64,000 bases of DNA, taken from contig CM053799.1 of NCBI GenBank assembly GCA_028671895.1, positions 49,725,455 through 49,789,454 on the forward strand, read 5' to 3'. Below, one piece after another: positions 55,862-64,000 of the stretch (position 1 is its first letter; every line of letters begins with the position of its first letter). The notes under the pieces were generated by a model, which was given only the letters and a program-made list of their open reading frames with translations, ran no database searches and was not told the origin of the DNA. A program made the translations under genes and the position numbers. Source of the stretch: Oenanthe sinensis (taxonomy: Eukaryota; Streptophyta; Magnoliopsida; Apiales; Apiaceae).

Positions 55862-58609
55862 ATGGTTGGAAAATTTATTATACTTAAAACAAATAGTGCA
55901 CTCACAATAGAACCTGAGTCTGTTGCTGAACCATATAGCAATTGGATTAGGTTTTTACGTGAACATTCAAATGTACGACATGCTTTAACTGCAAGCCTGG
56001 AATTAAATCTTGATGCACTGCTTGTATGTTACTCCCTCCGTCCCAACCAATTCTTATCACTTTTTTTTCATTTTCTGGCACGCATTTTAAGGTGGATTTT
56101 AAGAATAGTTCCATAACTTATTTTTAAAAATTTCTTTTTTTGTATAAAAATAGGATTGTTCTATATTTATATAAAAAAGGAAAATTTCAAAAATAAATTA
56201 TGGAACTATCCTTAAAATCCACCTTAAAATGCGTGCCAGCCACCCCATTTTGAAATGATAACAATTCAAAAGGACGGAGGGAGTATTATTCAGCTGTTGA
56301 TACATCAGATGCACAAAACCTGGCTTTTACTTTTTCCTTAGGAACTAGAGATGTTCGGGTAACGAATCAGGACTTAAATCGTATTTTGCAGTTTAACACT
56401 GAAAATTTTGATCCTTTACCTGATGATGTTGATCGTGCCAACTTCTTCAATTCCATCACACACGAAGGACCACTGAACTTAACAGAAATTTACAAACATA
56501 AACTTCCTCGTGAATGGAACTTTTTCTTTCATATAGTTAACCATGTTTTTGCAAAGAAAAAGAGTGGATGGAGTGGCATTCCCAAATTGACTCAATCTAT
56601 TGGGTATGCCATCTCTCACAATCTCAATATAAATTATGGTAAACTATTAATGAAAAGCATACTTCAGGCTATGGGATCTAGTGCCAAAAGGGACATCAAC
56701 AGAGTCAATGTTGAATGTTTTTATCCTAGATTTCTATAATTAGTGCTTAATGACCTACTATCTAATGACGAAATGCTTGCTTTCTCTGCAAGTCAGTACG
56801 AACAATGTTCTACAATTTGTGGTAGTGTCGTTGCACTAATAGTCAACAGGGGTGATTACCCAAATGGGAACGTAGCACGACTAACAGAATATATGGAAAG
56901 TGTTATGATCCCTGTAGCAGGTGAACAACAAGAAGAAAGTCCTGAAATTGAAGATTCCATGGATGAGGACTCTGAAGCTGAACCTGAGTCTGAACATGAA
57001 GAAGAAGCAGAAGAAGAAGAAGAAGAGGTACAAGGGGAAAATGAGCCAAATGCAAGTGATACAGAAATGGCTGATGAAGCAGGGACTGAAAATGATGCAG
57101 AATCTTATCACCCTGGTACACCAAGAGTAAGTCCTGGTACAGGTAGTCTTCCTGAATTTGTTCTTTCACTAGTACTTAGTGAAGATTATCTTGCTATGTT
57201 GGACAACTCACAGCCAACTCTGAGCACACACTCACCAATGTCCCCAGTGGCAATAGAACATGACAATGAGCCTGAAAACCAACAGGTTCTAACCCCTGTC
57301 ATAGAACAACAAACACCTATCCCAGCTCCTTCAGTCATTATTGTTGAAACCCTAAGTGAGGATGAGGGAGATAGTGCCTGTAGTGCACCACATAAGGTGG
57401 ATGTTGAAACCACTGAAGCAGCTCTGCCTCCTAGCAAAAGAAGAAGAATATGTTATGAACCAGAGGCAACTGCTAGCCAAAACCCCAATTCACCTAAGCC
57501 TTCTAATGTACAAAGGATGGAGCAATTAAATGCACAAATCCGTTTCTCTTTGTTTGGAAATGAAAATGAATTGACGGTTAAACAAGCTACTTCAGTAGCA
57601 GGGCCTTCACAGGTAGATCCCGTGCTGGACAGGCCTTCACAGGCTTCGAGGGGCATCACAAACTCTTATTTGCCACGCATTACATTGTTCGAGGTGGTGA
57701 CCCCCCTGGATAGAACATCTCCAGTTCCGTTATCGGAGGTTCTCCCATCCAATTCTGGAATAGGTGAGAGACAACTCCTCCTTAGAGGGAGCGAGGGTTC
57801 CATTCAAGGAACAACTACACAAGTAGCGGAGCCTACTCAGGTTGAGCCTGAGCAGGACATGCCTTCACAGGCTTTAGCTGGCACCACAGATACTCAACTG
57901 CCAATCACTATAGTATCTAAAGTGGTGACCACACTGGAACCAACACTTCCAGTTCCTGAAAAAGGAGGTCTCCTTGCCATTCATGGTCAAGAGGAGAGGC
58001 AACCCTTCCATAGAAGGAAGAGGGGTTCCCAGAATTTAATTTCTAGGGACAACCCATCTCTCAGAGATGAGGCTCCACTCGGCGATGAAGTAATTACTGA
58101 GCCTTGTGATGAGATAGTGCTTAGGCATGAAAGAGTTCCAAATCCTTCTACAGGTAATTCTCCACTTGGTAATGATTCTTCGGAAGAACCAGGTGCGAGG
58201 AATTCCCCAGATTCTGAACAATCTCAGCACAACAAAGCAATCCTTCAAAGAATTATCAATCTCGAAGCAGAATTTGGACTCTTCAAACACTCTATGTCCA
58301 CAATTGTGACAAGTCAAGAAAAGCTACGGCAGGACAACAAAGAAATCAAAAATTTACTCAAAGAGCTGATAGCGCAAAGATCAACTTCCTTACCTCTTCT
58401 CTCAACCCCAACTCCAGAGGATAACACAACTAAGGGGGAGAAAGAAGGTCAAGAAAAAGAAATATCTGTTGTCAAAGAAAAGGAAAAGGTAGCAGATGAT
58501 AGTTCTTCTGAACAAGCAAAAGAAATAGAACATGCATATGCTGAGGGGGAGGAGTTAGAAGAAGGAGAAATTCTAAATGATGACCCGTTCAATGAAATGG
58601 ATTCATATG
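55862..58609 (+). pseudogene. Third ORF of element A (post-pol ORF), broken by a MITE and a stop, truncated by element C
   Basis: Frame from ATG 55,862 (MVGKFIILKTNSALTIEPES) runs to the MITE at 56,032 and continues in phase after it (DTSDAQNLAFTF ... DVRVTNQDLNRIL). It reads through HKLPREWNFFFHIVNHVF and a block ending ECFYPRFL, where a TAA occurs at 56,737, and then onward in the same frame from about 56,743. The N-terminal domain resembles the plant-transposon-associated domain found beside many LTR elements. The C-terminal half is low-complexity: an acidic Glu-rich run, then Pro/Ser/Thr-rich, then a coiled coil (LEAEFGLFKHSMSTIVTSQE). I see no signal peptide or membrane helix, so I do not call it an envelope. 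The frame is cut at 58,609 by the LTR of element C. Confidence 0.75.
56032..56283. mobile_element. Stowaway-like MITE (252 bp)
   Basis: Terminal inverted repeats CTCCCTCCGTCC / GGACGGAGGGAG with TA target duplications at 56,030-56,031 and 56,284-56,285. The inverted repeats extend inward (GGCACGCATTTTAAGGTGGA near 56,078 vs its complement near 56,218), so the whole MITE can fold into a hairpin. It has no coding capacity; such elements are moved by Tc1/mariner transposases. It lies inside the third ORF of element A. Confidence 0.95.
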
Positions 58610-59279
58610 TGAAAGGCATATGACTAGGCCTATTTGTAATAATTAGTTGACAACTCAACTCTAGCTAATAAAGAGAAGTAAATAACAAACACCAAACATG
58701 AATCAAGACGAAGACAGTCAACTAATCACAAAGGATCTAAGTATCGGAAGAATTTTATGGGATTGCTACTCAACACTGGAAGAAGTTCATTTATATGTTC
58801 AAGCATCAGTGAAAATAATAATGTGGTAGTGGTTCTATAGTAAACAGAAGATATAGAAGATTTCAAGTGGTTGCTACAAGTAGATTCCAAAAGAAGAATG
58901 AAGACAGTGAAGCAGAAAATATGACAGAAGGCCTCTAATTAAAAGTTATTAAATGGAGAATATTTATTAGTTGACACAAATGAACCAGACAGTACATTTG
59001 TGTGTCAACTAAAATAATATTTATTCTTTATTTAAATTCAGGAGGTTTCAAGATCAGAAGACAAAGAAAAAACGGGAAGATTTCAAGACTGACAGCACGG
59101 CTACGCGAGTAAAGATAGTATTTTAATTCTACTATCAAATGTTAATTAATTATTTAATTTATCTAATTAAATTAATTCAAGTTGAATTTAATTTAATTTA
59201 TAAATTAACTAATTAAATTAAGTAGAATTAATTTATTATAAAAGAAATGAATCAATATGCCTTATATATATATATAAAC

Positions 59280-59600
59280 AGTTAGTATGACTTATTAAAT
59301 AAGTCATACCGAATGACTTACTTAAATAAGTCATACCGAGTTTCTTATATATATATATATATATAGGGATAAGTCATGCCGAGCAGGCTGAATCAAGAAG
59401 TCATACCGAGCAGATTGATTAAAGGTCATGCTGGAGCAAGTGGGATAAGTCATACCGAACTTTTAAAAGGTCATACCGAGCTTCAATAAGTCATACCGAT
59501 CAAAATATGTCATGCCCAGTCTTTTATAAGTCATACAAGTGTTAAAATAAGTCATACAGACTTATTTTCTTGAAATAAAGTCATACTGAAAAAGGTCATA
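59280..59600 (+). repeat. AAGTCATACCGAG motif repeats in the LTR of element C
   Basis: A 12-13-bp motif AAGTCATACCGA(G) or close variants (AAGTCATGCCGAG, GGTCATACCGAG, AAGTCATACAAG) occurs about fifteen times with irregular spacing and AT-rich filler. Position in the LTR upstream of the TATA box mirrors the TCGACAC repeats of element A. Confidence 0.9.
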
Positions 59601-59618
59601 GCAGCCTTTTTCAAATCT

Positions 59619-59629
59619 CTATAAATATG
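59619..59629 (+). promoter_or_regulatory. TATA box of the LTR of element C
   Basis: CTATAAATATG about 360 nt before the LTR end, preceded by the repeated motifs. Predicted by sequence only. Confidence 0.6.
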
Positions 59630-59992
59630 AGATCAGCCCTTCATTGTTTGTTGTTCAATTGTTAAGAAGTTAGAAAATCAGATCAAATTCAGTAATTTAT
59701 CTGCATTGTAATATTCACAGATTTCTGTGCTGAGTTTGAATATAATTGATTAAACACGAACAGTTCATGTCAAATTTGTTCTAGACTTTTTTTATCAATT
59801 ATATAACAGTTTTCTAAAATATTAATTTTATAATACTAATCAAGTTTAAATTATATCTTTCACTTGAACAGTATTTCATTATAATTAATATTTTACAAGT
59901 AATTATAATAATATTTTTAATCCAAATTATTCCGCGATTAATTTTCAGATATTGTATTCAACCCCCCTTCTACAATATCAGGGACCAACAAT

Positions 59993-60004
59993 TGGTACCA
60001 GAGC
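59993..60004 (+). other. Primer binding site of element C
   Basis: TGGTACCAGAGC, differing at one position from the TGGTATCAGAGC of A and B; still an initiator tRNA-Met-type site. The change may be a later mutation. The leader up to the gag start is AT-rich and shows no other feature. Confidence 0.8.
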
Positions 60005-60198
60005 TGGTTGAGATAGTTAATATCAGATCCAAATCAAATTCCGCGAACTCATACAGATCACAAAAATTATTTTAAATTCGAAATAATTTTTTTATTCGAA
60101 ATAATTTTTTTTTCTGAAAAATTATTTTTGATCAAAAATTGTTTTAAGTCAAAAATTAAAATATTTTTTGAAACACTTAATTTTTAATCTTATTAAAG

Positions 60199-62639
60199 AT
60201 GAGTACTCAGAAAGTGACTAGTATTAAAATTCCACAGTTCGACAGAGAACACTACAACTTGTGGAAACACAAAATGCTACTGTTTATCGGGATTGCAAAT
60301 CCCAAGTACGCATTAATCATGGCCAAAGGTGTTGAGCCCCCTATATCAGTTGTTCTCGAACATACAGTAGATGGGGTCGTAATTCCCCACAAACAGTTTC
60401 CAAAAAGTCCGGCAGACTATACAGATGAGGAAACAGAAGCTGTGTCCCTTGATAATAACCTGAAGCTCATATTAATTGAATCCCTAGACTACATCATGTA
60501 CAACCAGGTAGTCAATTGCAAGAATGCAAAACAGATCTGGGAAACAATTGAAATTATCAATGAGGGAACTGAAGAAGTTAAGGAGAATAGACTGGAGATC
60601 CTGACCACCCAATATGAGCAGTTTAGATCCAACCCTGGTGAGGGTATCTCTGAGGTGTTTCAGAGACTAAACAAACTGATAAACGAGCTCAATATGAATG
60701 GAAAGTTTTATCAGAACCAGGAGGTGAACAGGAAGTTTTTGCTGACCTTACTAGAGCATCTGGAGCACAGGATTGCAGCCATCCGGGAATCTAGGGACAT
60801 GAAAGAGGTAACCCTAGAAAGACTCTACGGAGTTTTAAAAACTTATGAGCTGGAACAGATCCAAACCAGAGAGATGTACGGGAGAGGTAAGGTACTGAGT
60901 TCCTCCAAGGCATTAATGGTAGAAGCACCAGAGAAAGAAGAAGTGAAGGCTGTTGCACCTTCTAACAGTTCAACAGAGTATGTGGTTCCAGAACTTGGAC
61001 ATACTTCTGACAAACAAGAAGATGGTGATTTCTACTCACTGGAAGAACTAGATCAGCTAGAAGATGAATCTCTAGCTTTGGTTGCCAGGAAGTTTGGCAA
61101 CATGAGATTCTGAAGAAACTCCTCATTCAAAGTTAAGCCTAATTTTGGAAGATTCCAAAAAGGAGGTTCTTCGACAGCAGTATCAAAAAGCGGCTACAAG
61201 ACCGGCTTAGTTGATAGAAGCAAGTTTCGTTGCTTCAACTGTAATGAGCTAGGCCACTTCGCAACAGAGTGCAAGAAGCCTAAGCAAGGGAAGAAGAGAG
61301 AGTCTTACGAAGAGCTCAAGGAGAAATATGATGCGCTCGTGAAAAAGCATCAAGGAAAGTCCTATCTAGCAGCAGGCAAAAGCTGGGATGACTCAGATAA
61401 CGATGATGAGGAAGAGCTGGGAAATCTTGCTCTTATGGCTTCATCAGAGGAATCACTGTCTCCCACTCGTGACAGAGGAATAGAGGTAAATCCTTCTTGT
61501 CCGAAGATGTTTGCTTTGCTAGGTAAAAAATTAGATGGTGAAAGAGATAAAGTAAAGAAACTCAGACTCAAAGTTAAAGAGTTAATTGATGAGACTGAAG
61601 TTCTTAAACAGTTAAAAAGAAATCATGACAAGTTGACTGTTAAGCTGACTGAAGACTTAGTTGTTTAAGTCAGTAAAGTCAGTTGTCATGTTGTTGAAGA
61701 AACTAATCTCAGAAACCAAATTGAAGAAGAAAAGAAGAAGTGTCTTGCATATAAGAATTCCTCATATATTGTTAAGAACCTAGTTGACCAACAAGAAATA
61801 AATCGTAAAGTTGGAATAGGCTTCGAGTATAACAAATATGTAGGAAAGCCAAGCAACATAACCCCCTTTAGAAAAAGTGTTGTAGAAAGGGGTATCCCAC
61901 AAGTTGTTAAAGACACACCGAAACCTCTCTTCATAACACCGATAGCTGAACCCATCCTTGAGAGCTCTGTACTAATTGCATATGAAATGCAGTTGGAAGA
62001 TCTTGAAGAAGAGAAGAAGAGAGGAGAACAGGTTAAGGACATAAAGGAGTTAATGTCCAGAAAGAAAAAAGTGCACCAGAGACACCAGTGAAAGATGTGG
62101 GAACTTCTGATTCCCCCAGACCTGGTGTAGGTGCAAAAGACTTAAGGAATAAAATGAACAGACCACCCAACACATTTGTGAACAGTAGGAACAGTAACAA
62201 TAAATTTCATTCAACTGAAAACTTCAAATCTGCTGAGAAAATTGAAGTAGAATATGTTAAGCCCCCTACTGTATTGAATAACATGCCTACTATTGATGCT
62301 TTCCATAGACCATGTGGTATAATGAATTGCATGTTATGTGCTTTTAATGCTATGACTGCTTACTTTAAACGCATGATAGCTAAGAAAGATAACATGACAC
62401 CTAGACAGCACATCAATAGTAAATTTGTTAAATCCAAGACTGTGACTCCTTCACCTGAGAAGAAGATATCATATATTCCTAAGTCTAAACAGAAAGTTGT
62501 TAAGACTGTTTATAGGAAGGTAGGAACAGTCAAGGAAGAAAATGATGTTATTCGAAAAGGATCTGTTGTCAAAGCAGAAAAAGGTCAATTCTTTAAGTAT
62601 GTCGGGCCCAATCAATTTTGGGCTCCGAAGACGAATTAA
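60199..62639 (+). pseudogene. gag of element C, with two stops and a frameshift
   Basis: Starts MSTQKVTSIKIPQFDREHYN. Gag core with NQVVNCKNAKQIWETIEII, EVKENRLEILTTQYEQF, EVFQRLNKLINELNMNGKFY, LEHRIAAIRESRD. A TGA at 61,111 interrupts NMRF|RN; the frame goes on to the zinc knuckle CFNCNELGHFATEC (~61,231), then a TAA at 61,666, a Glu/Lys-rich coil, and a frameshift between 62,042 and 62,090. It ends with the Cys motif PCGIMNCMLCAFN (~62,312) and GPNQFWAPKTN plus stop at 62,637. Unlike element A it lacks the second CCHC knuckle that A has at ~50,762. Confidence 0.88.
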
Positions 62640-62651
62640 TCCGTTTGATAA

Positions 62652-64000
62652 TTGCAGGGAGTTAAACAGGTAAACCGAGTTATATGGATCCTGGACAGCG
62701 GATCGTCAAGGCATATGACCGGAGATAGAGCCCTGCTATCAGACGTGGTTGAGAGAGCTGGCCCGGTTGTCACCTTTGGAGATAACAGCAAAGGAATGAC
62801 TACGGGATATGGCAAGTTAAATACAGGAAATGTTATCATTGAAAACGTGTCTTTGGTGGAAGGACTTAAGCACAATCTACTCAGCGTCAGTCAATTCTGT
62901 GATAGAGGTTACAAAGTAAACTTTATCAAGGAGAAGTGCTTAATAGCTCATTCTAAAGAAGACAGACTAGCCTTGCGTGGAGTAAGGAAAGGAAACTTGT
63001 ACGTAGCTGATTTCAACTCGGGAACTGAAGCTGAAGCAAACTGTTTTTATTCAAAAGCTTCAACAGAGGAAAGTTGGCTATGGCACAAGAAGCTCTCACA
63101 CCTAAATTTCAAAACAATGAACTCTCTAGTCAAGAGGGATTTGGTGAAAGGACTGCCTCCGATGGAATTTACACAAGAAGGCTTGTGTGAGGCATGTCAG
63201 AAAGGGAAGTCAAAGAAAGCAACTCACAGAGGCACGGACACTATAAACATCACTGAACCACTTCAACTCCTACACATGGATTTATTTGGTCCAGTAAATA
63301 TTCTGTCTATGTCAAGGAAGAAATATGCCTTAGTGATTGTGGATGACTTCACAAAATATACTTGGGTTTTATTCTTGAACTCTAAGGATGAAACTCCACA
63401 TTTGGTGATTGATCATATAAAAATGATTGAGTTAGATTCAAAGTTACCTGTCCGGGCAATCAGATCAGATAATGGAACGGAATTCAAAAATGAAGTTCTG
63501 AATAACTTCTGCTCAGACAAGGGGATAACAAGGCAATATTCAGCACCAAGAACTCCGCAACAAAATGGAGTTGTAGAAAGGAAAAATAGAACCCTGATTG
63601 AAGCTGCAAGAACTATGCTAAGTGAATCAAGGTTACCTATCTACTTCTGGGCTGAAGTAGTAAATACAACTTGTTATACTCAGAATCGAACTCTGATCAA
63701 CAAAGATCATATGAAAACTCCCTATGAATTAATGGCTGGAAAGAAACCTACTCTCAAGTACTTTCATGTATTTGGAGCCAAATGCTTTGTGCTAAAAGAT
63801 GGAGATGAACATCGTGGCAAATTTGAGGCCAAGGCACATGAAGCTATTTTTGTCGGATACTCAAGAAGAGCATATAGGGTATACATAATTGATCAGCACC
63901 AAGTGAAGGAAAGTGTCAATGTAACTTTTGATGACACTAAACTCCCAAGTATCCAAACTGAAGATTCTTCTAAGTCATTAAAATTTGATAATTATCCAGA
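62652..64000 (+). CDS. pol of element C, 5' part (protease, integrase), open to the window end
   Basis: In the gag frame, but separated from it by three stops (TAA 62,637, TGA 62,646, TAA 62,649). The open frame has protease WILDSGSSRHMTGD, GAG-pre-integrase (WLWHKKLSHLNFKTMNSL), integrase (LLHMDLFGPVN, VIVDDFTKYTWV, IRSDNGTEF, APRTPQQNGVVERKNRTL) and the block after integrase (GYSRRAYRVYII). It is open for about 449 codons to the last base. RT and RNase H should follow outside the window. This part has no lesion. Confidence 0.9.
   Translation, partial: MQGVKQVNRVIWILDSGSSRHMTGDRALLSDVVERAGPVVTFGDNSKGMTTGYGKLNTGNVIIENVSLVEGLKHNLLSVSQFCDRGYKVNFIKEKCLIAHSKEDRLALRGVRKGNLYVADFNSGTEAEANCFYSKASTEESWLWHKKLSHLNFKTMNSLVKRDLVKGLPPMEFTQEGLCEACQKGKSKKATHRGTDTINITEPLQLLHMDLFGPVNILSMSRKKYALVIVDDFTKYTWVLFLNSKDETPHLVIDHIKMIELDSKLPVRAIRSDNGTEFKNEVLNNFCSDKGITRQYSAPRTPQQNGVVERKNRTLIEAARTMLSESRLPIYFWAEVVNTTCYTQNRTLINKDHMKTPYELMAGKKPTLKYFHVFGAKCFVLKDGDEHRGKFEAKAHEAIFVGYSRRAYRVYIIDQHQVKESVNVTFDDTKLPSIQTEDSSKSLKFDNYP

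Larger units (their letters stand above)
23165..58609 (+). mobile_element. Element A: Sirevirus-like Ty1/copia retrotransposon, split by two younger elements
   Basis: The parts of A in the window are the 5' LTR (23,165-24,506), PBS, gag (24,801-24,934 and 48,835-51,208), pol (51,187-54,459), a spacer with repeated motifs (54,460-55,861) and a third ORF (55,862-58,609). The Tat element interrupts gag at 24,935 with target duplication GGACC, and excising it in mind restores the gag frame (phase 2 to phase 2). The third ORF is truncated by the LTR of element C at 58,610. Order of pol domains is protease-integrase-RT-RNase H, as in copia. The extra ORF after pol, the iMet primer site and the long gag with a second zinc knuckle place it with Sireviruses. 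Several nonsense codons show it is inactive. Its 3' LTR must lie beyond the window. Confidence 0.85.
58610..59990 (+). repeat. 5' LTR of element C
   Basis: End fixed by ATCAGGGACCAACA before the primer site; start TGAAAGGCATATGAC set by alignment with the A LTR (TGTAAT block 24 nt inside both). Length 1,381 bp. It contains the shared block (58,777-58,813), the stem-loop (58,970-59,010) and a repeat zone (59,280-59,600). A TATA box CTATAAATATG is at 59,619-59,629. Confidence 0.75.
58610..64000 (+). mobile_element. Element C: Sirevirus-like Ty1/copia retrotransposon, 5' part (runs off the window)
   Basis: The 5' LTR is 58,610-59,990, followed by the primer site, leader, gag from 60,199 and pol from about 62,652 to the window end inside the region between integrase and RT. 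It is related to element A (same gag start, same LTR block) but LTR repeats and much of gag differ. The left flank ATATG (58,605-58,609) is the expected target duplication. Gag carries a TGA, a TAA and a frameshift, so this copy is not autonomous. Confidence 0.85.

Noticed and set aside
55862..58609. Envelope gene of a retrovirus-like element
   Set aside because: No signal peptide, no transmembrane segment and no fusion-peptide-like stretch are visible; the sequence is acidic and coiled-coil rich.
56743..58623. 626-codon open frame as an independent host gene
   Set aside because: It is in the same frame as the preceding open part, separated by one TAA, and lies between pol and the end of element A; it is the rest of the third ORF.
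58610..59990. This LTR as the 3' LTR of element A
   Set aside because: It shares only short blocks with 23,165-24,506, carries a different repeat (AAGTCATACCGAG versus TCGACACMTAG), and is directly followed by a primer site and a new gag.
1..64000. tRNA or rRNA genes
   Set aside because: I saw no cloverleaf-like or rRNA sequence; the TGGTATCAGAGC strings are retrotransposon primer sites.

Overview
The window is nuclear DNA of a flowering plant, most likely a eudicot. It is AT-rich, with Cf-type receptor-like protein (RLP) fragments, intron-containing gene remnants and plant-type LTR retrotransposons (Sirevirus-like Ty1/copia and Tat-lineage Ty3/gypsy). I see no feature that names the species. 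I find no clearly intact host gene; almost every host reading frame here is broken.

Positions 1-20,040 hold a graveyard of host genes: a LINE reverse-transcriptase tail (1-605), an AT-rich stretch with a ~0.4 kb direct duplication, a GDSL esterase/lipase exon (about 5,107-5,400), and a minus-strand cluster of four decayed RLP copies (about 2,455-2,690; 6,127-7,969; 11,679-12,611; 13,214-15,095). Among these lies a relic of a plant UBX-domain (PUX8-like) gene (about 9,107-10,010). A five-exon 3' portion of a Rumi/POGLUT-like O-glucosyltransferase gene follows (18,548-20,034), with a 1-nt deletion.

From about 20,110 to the end the window is a stack of nested retroelements, all in + orientation. 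A decayed copia relic (D, 20,110-23,164) was entered by copia element A (5' LTR 23,165-24,506). The gag of A was split by a Tat-lineage gypsy element (24,935-48,829; target duplication GGACC). The 3' LTR of that gypsy element was in turn split by element B (36,165-48,648; target duplication CTAAC). A resumes at 48,835 with the rest of gag, pol, a spacer and a third ORF. The third ORF carries a Stowaway-like MITE (56,032-56,283) and is cut off at 58,609 by the 5' LTR of another copia element, C (58,610 to the window end, still inside its pol). The 3' LTRs of A and C are not in the window.

Element B is the most striking item. It has 1,460-bp LTRs in which I found only two differences, a tRNA-iMet-type primer site and a cluster of polypurine tracts, but no recognisable gag or pol in 9.5 kb. 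It looks like a recently moved non-autonomous Sirevirus derivative, and part of its interior aligns with the 3' non-coding region of relic D. The gypsy element carries an antisense three-exon gene that reads open for 596 residues, plus a 79-bp tandem array. A, B and the gypsy element each hold short repeats built on a TCGA core, and the LTRs of A, B and C share a conserved block and a stem-loop.

All calls come from reading the sequence; no database search or alignment program was used.
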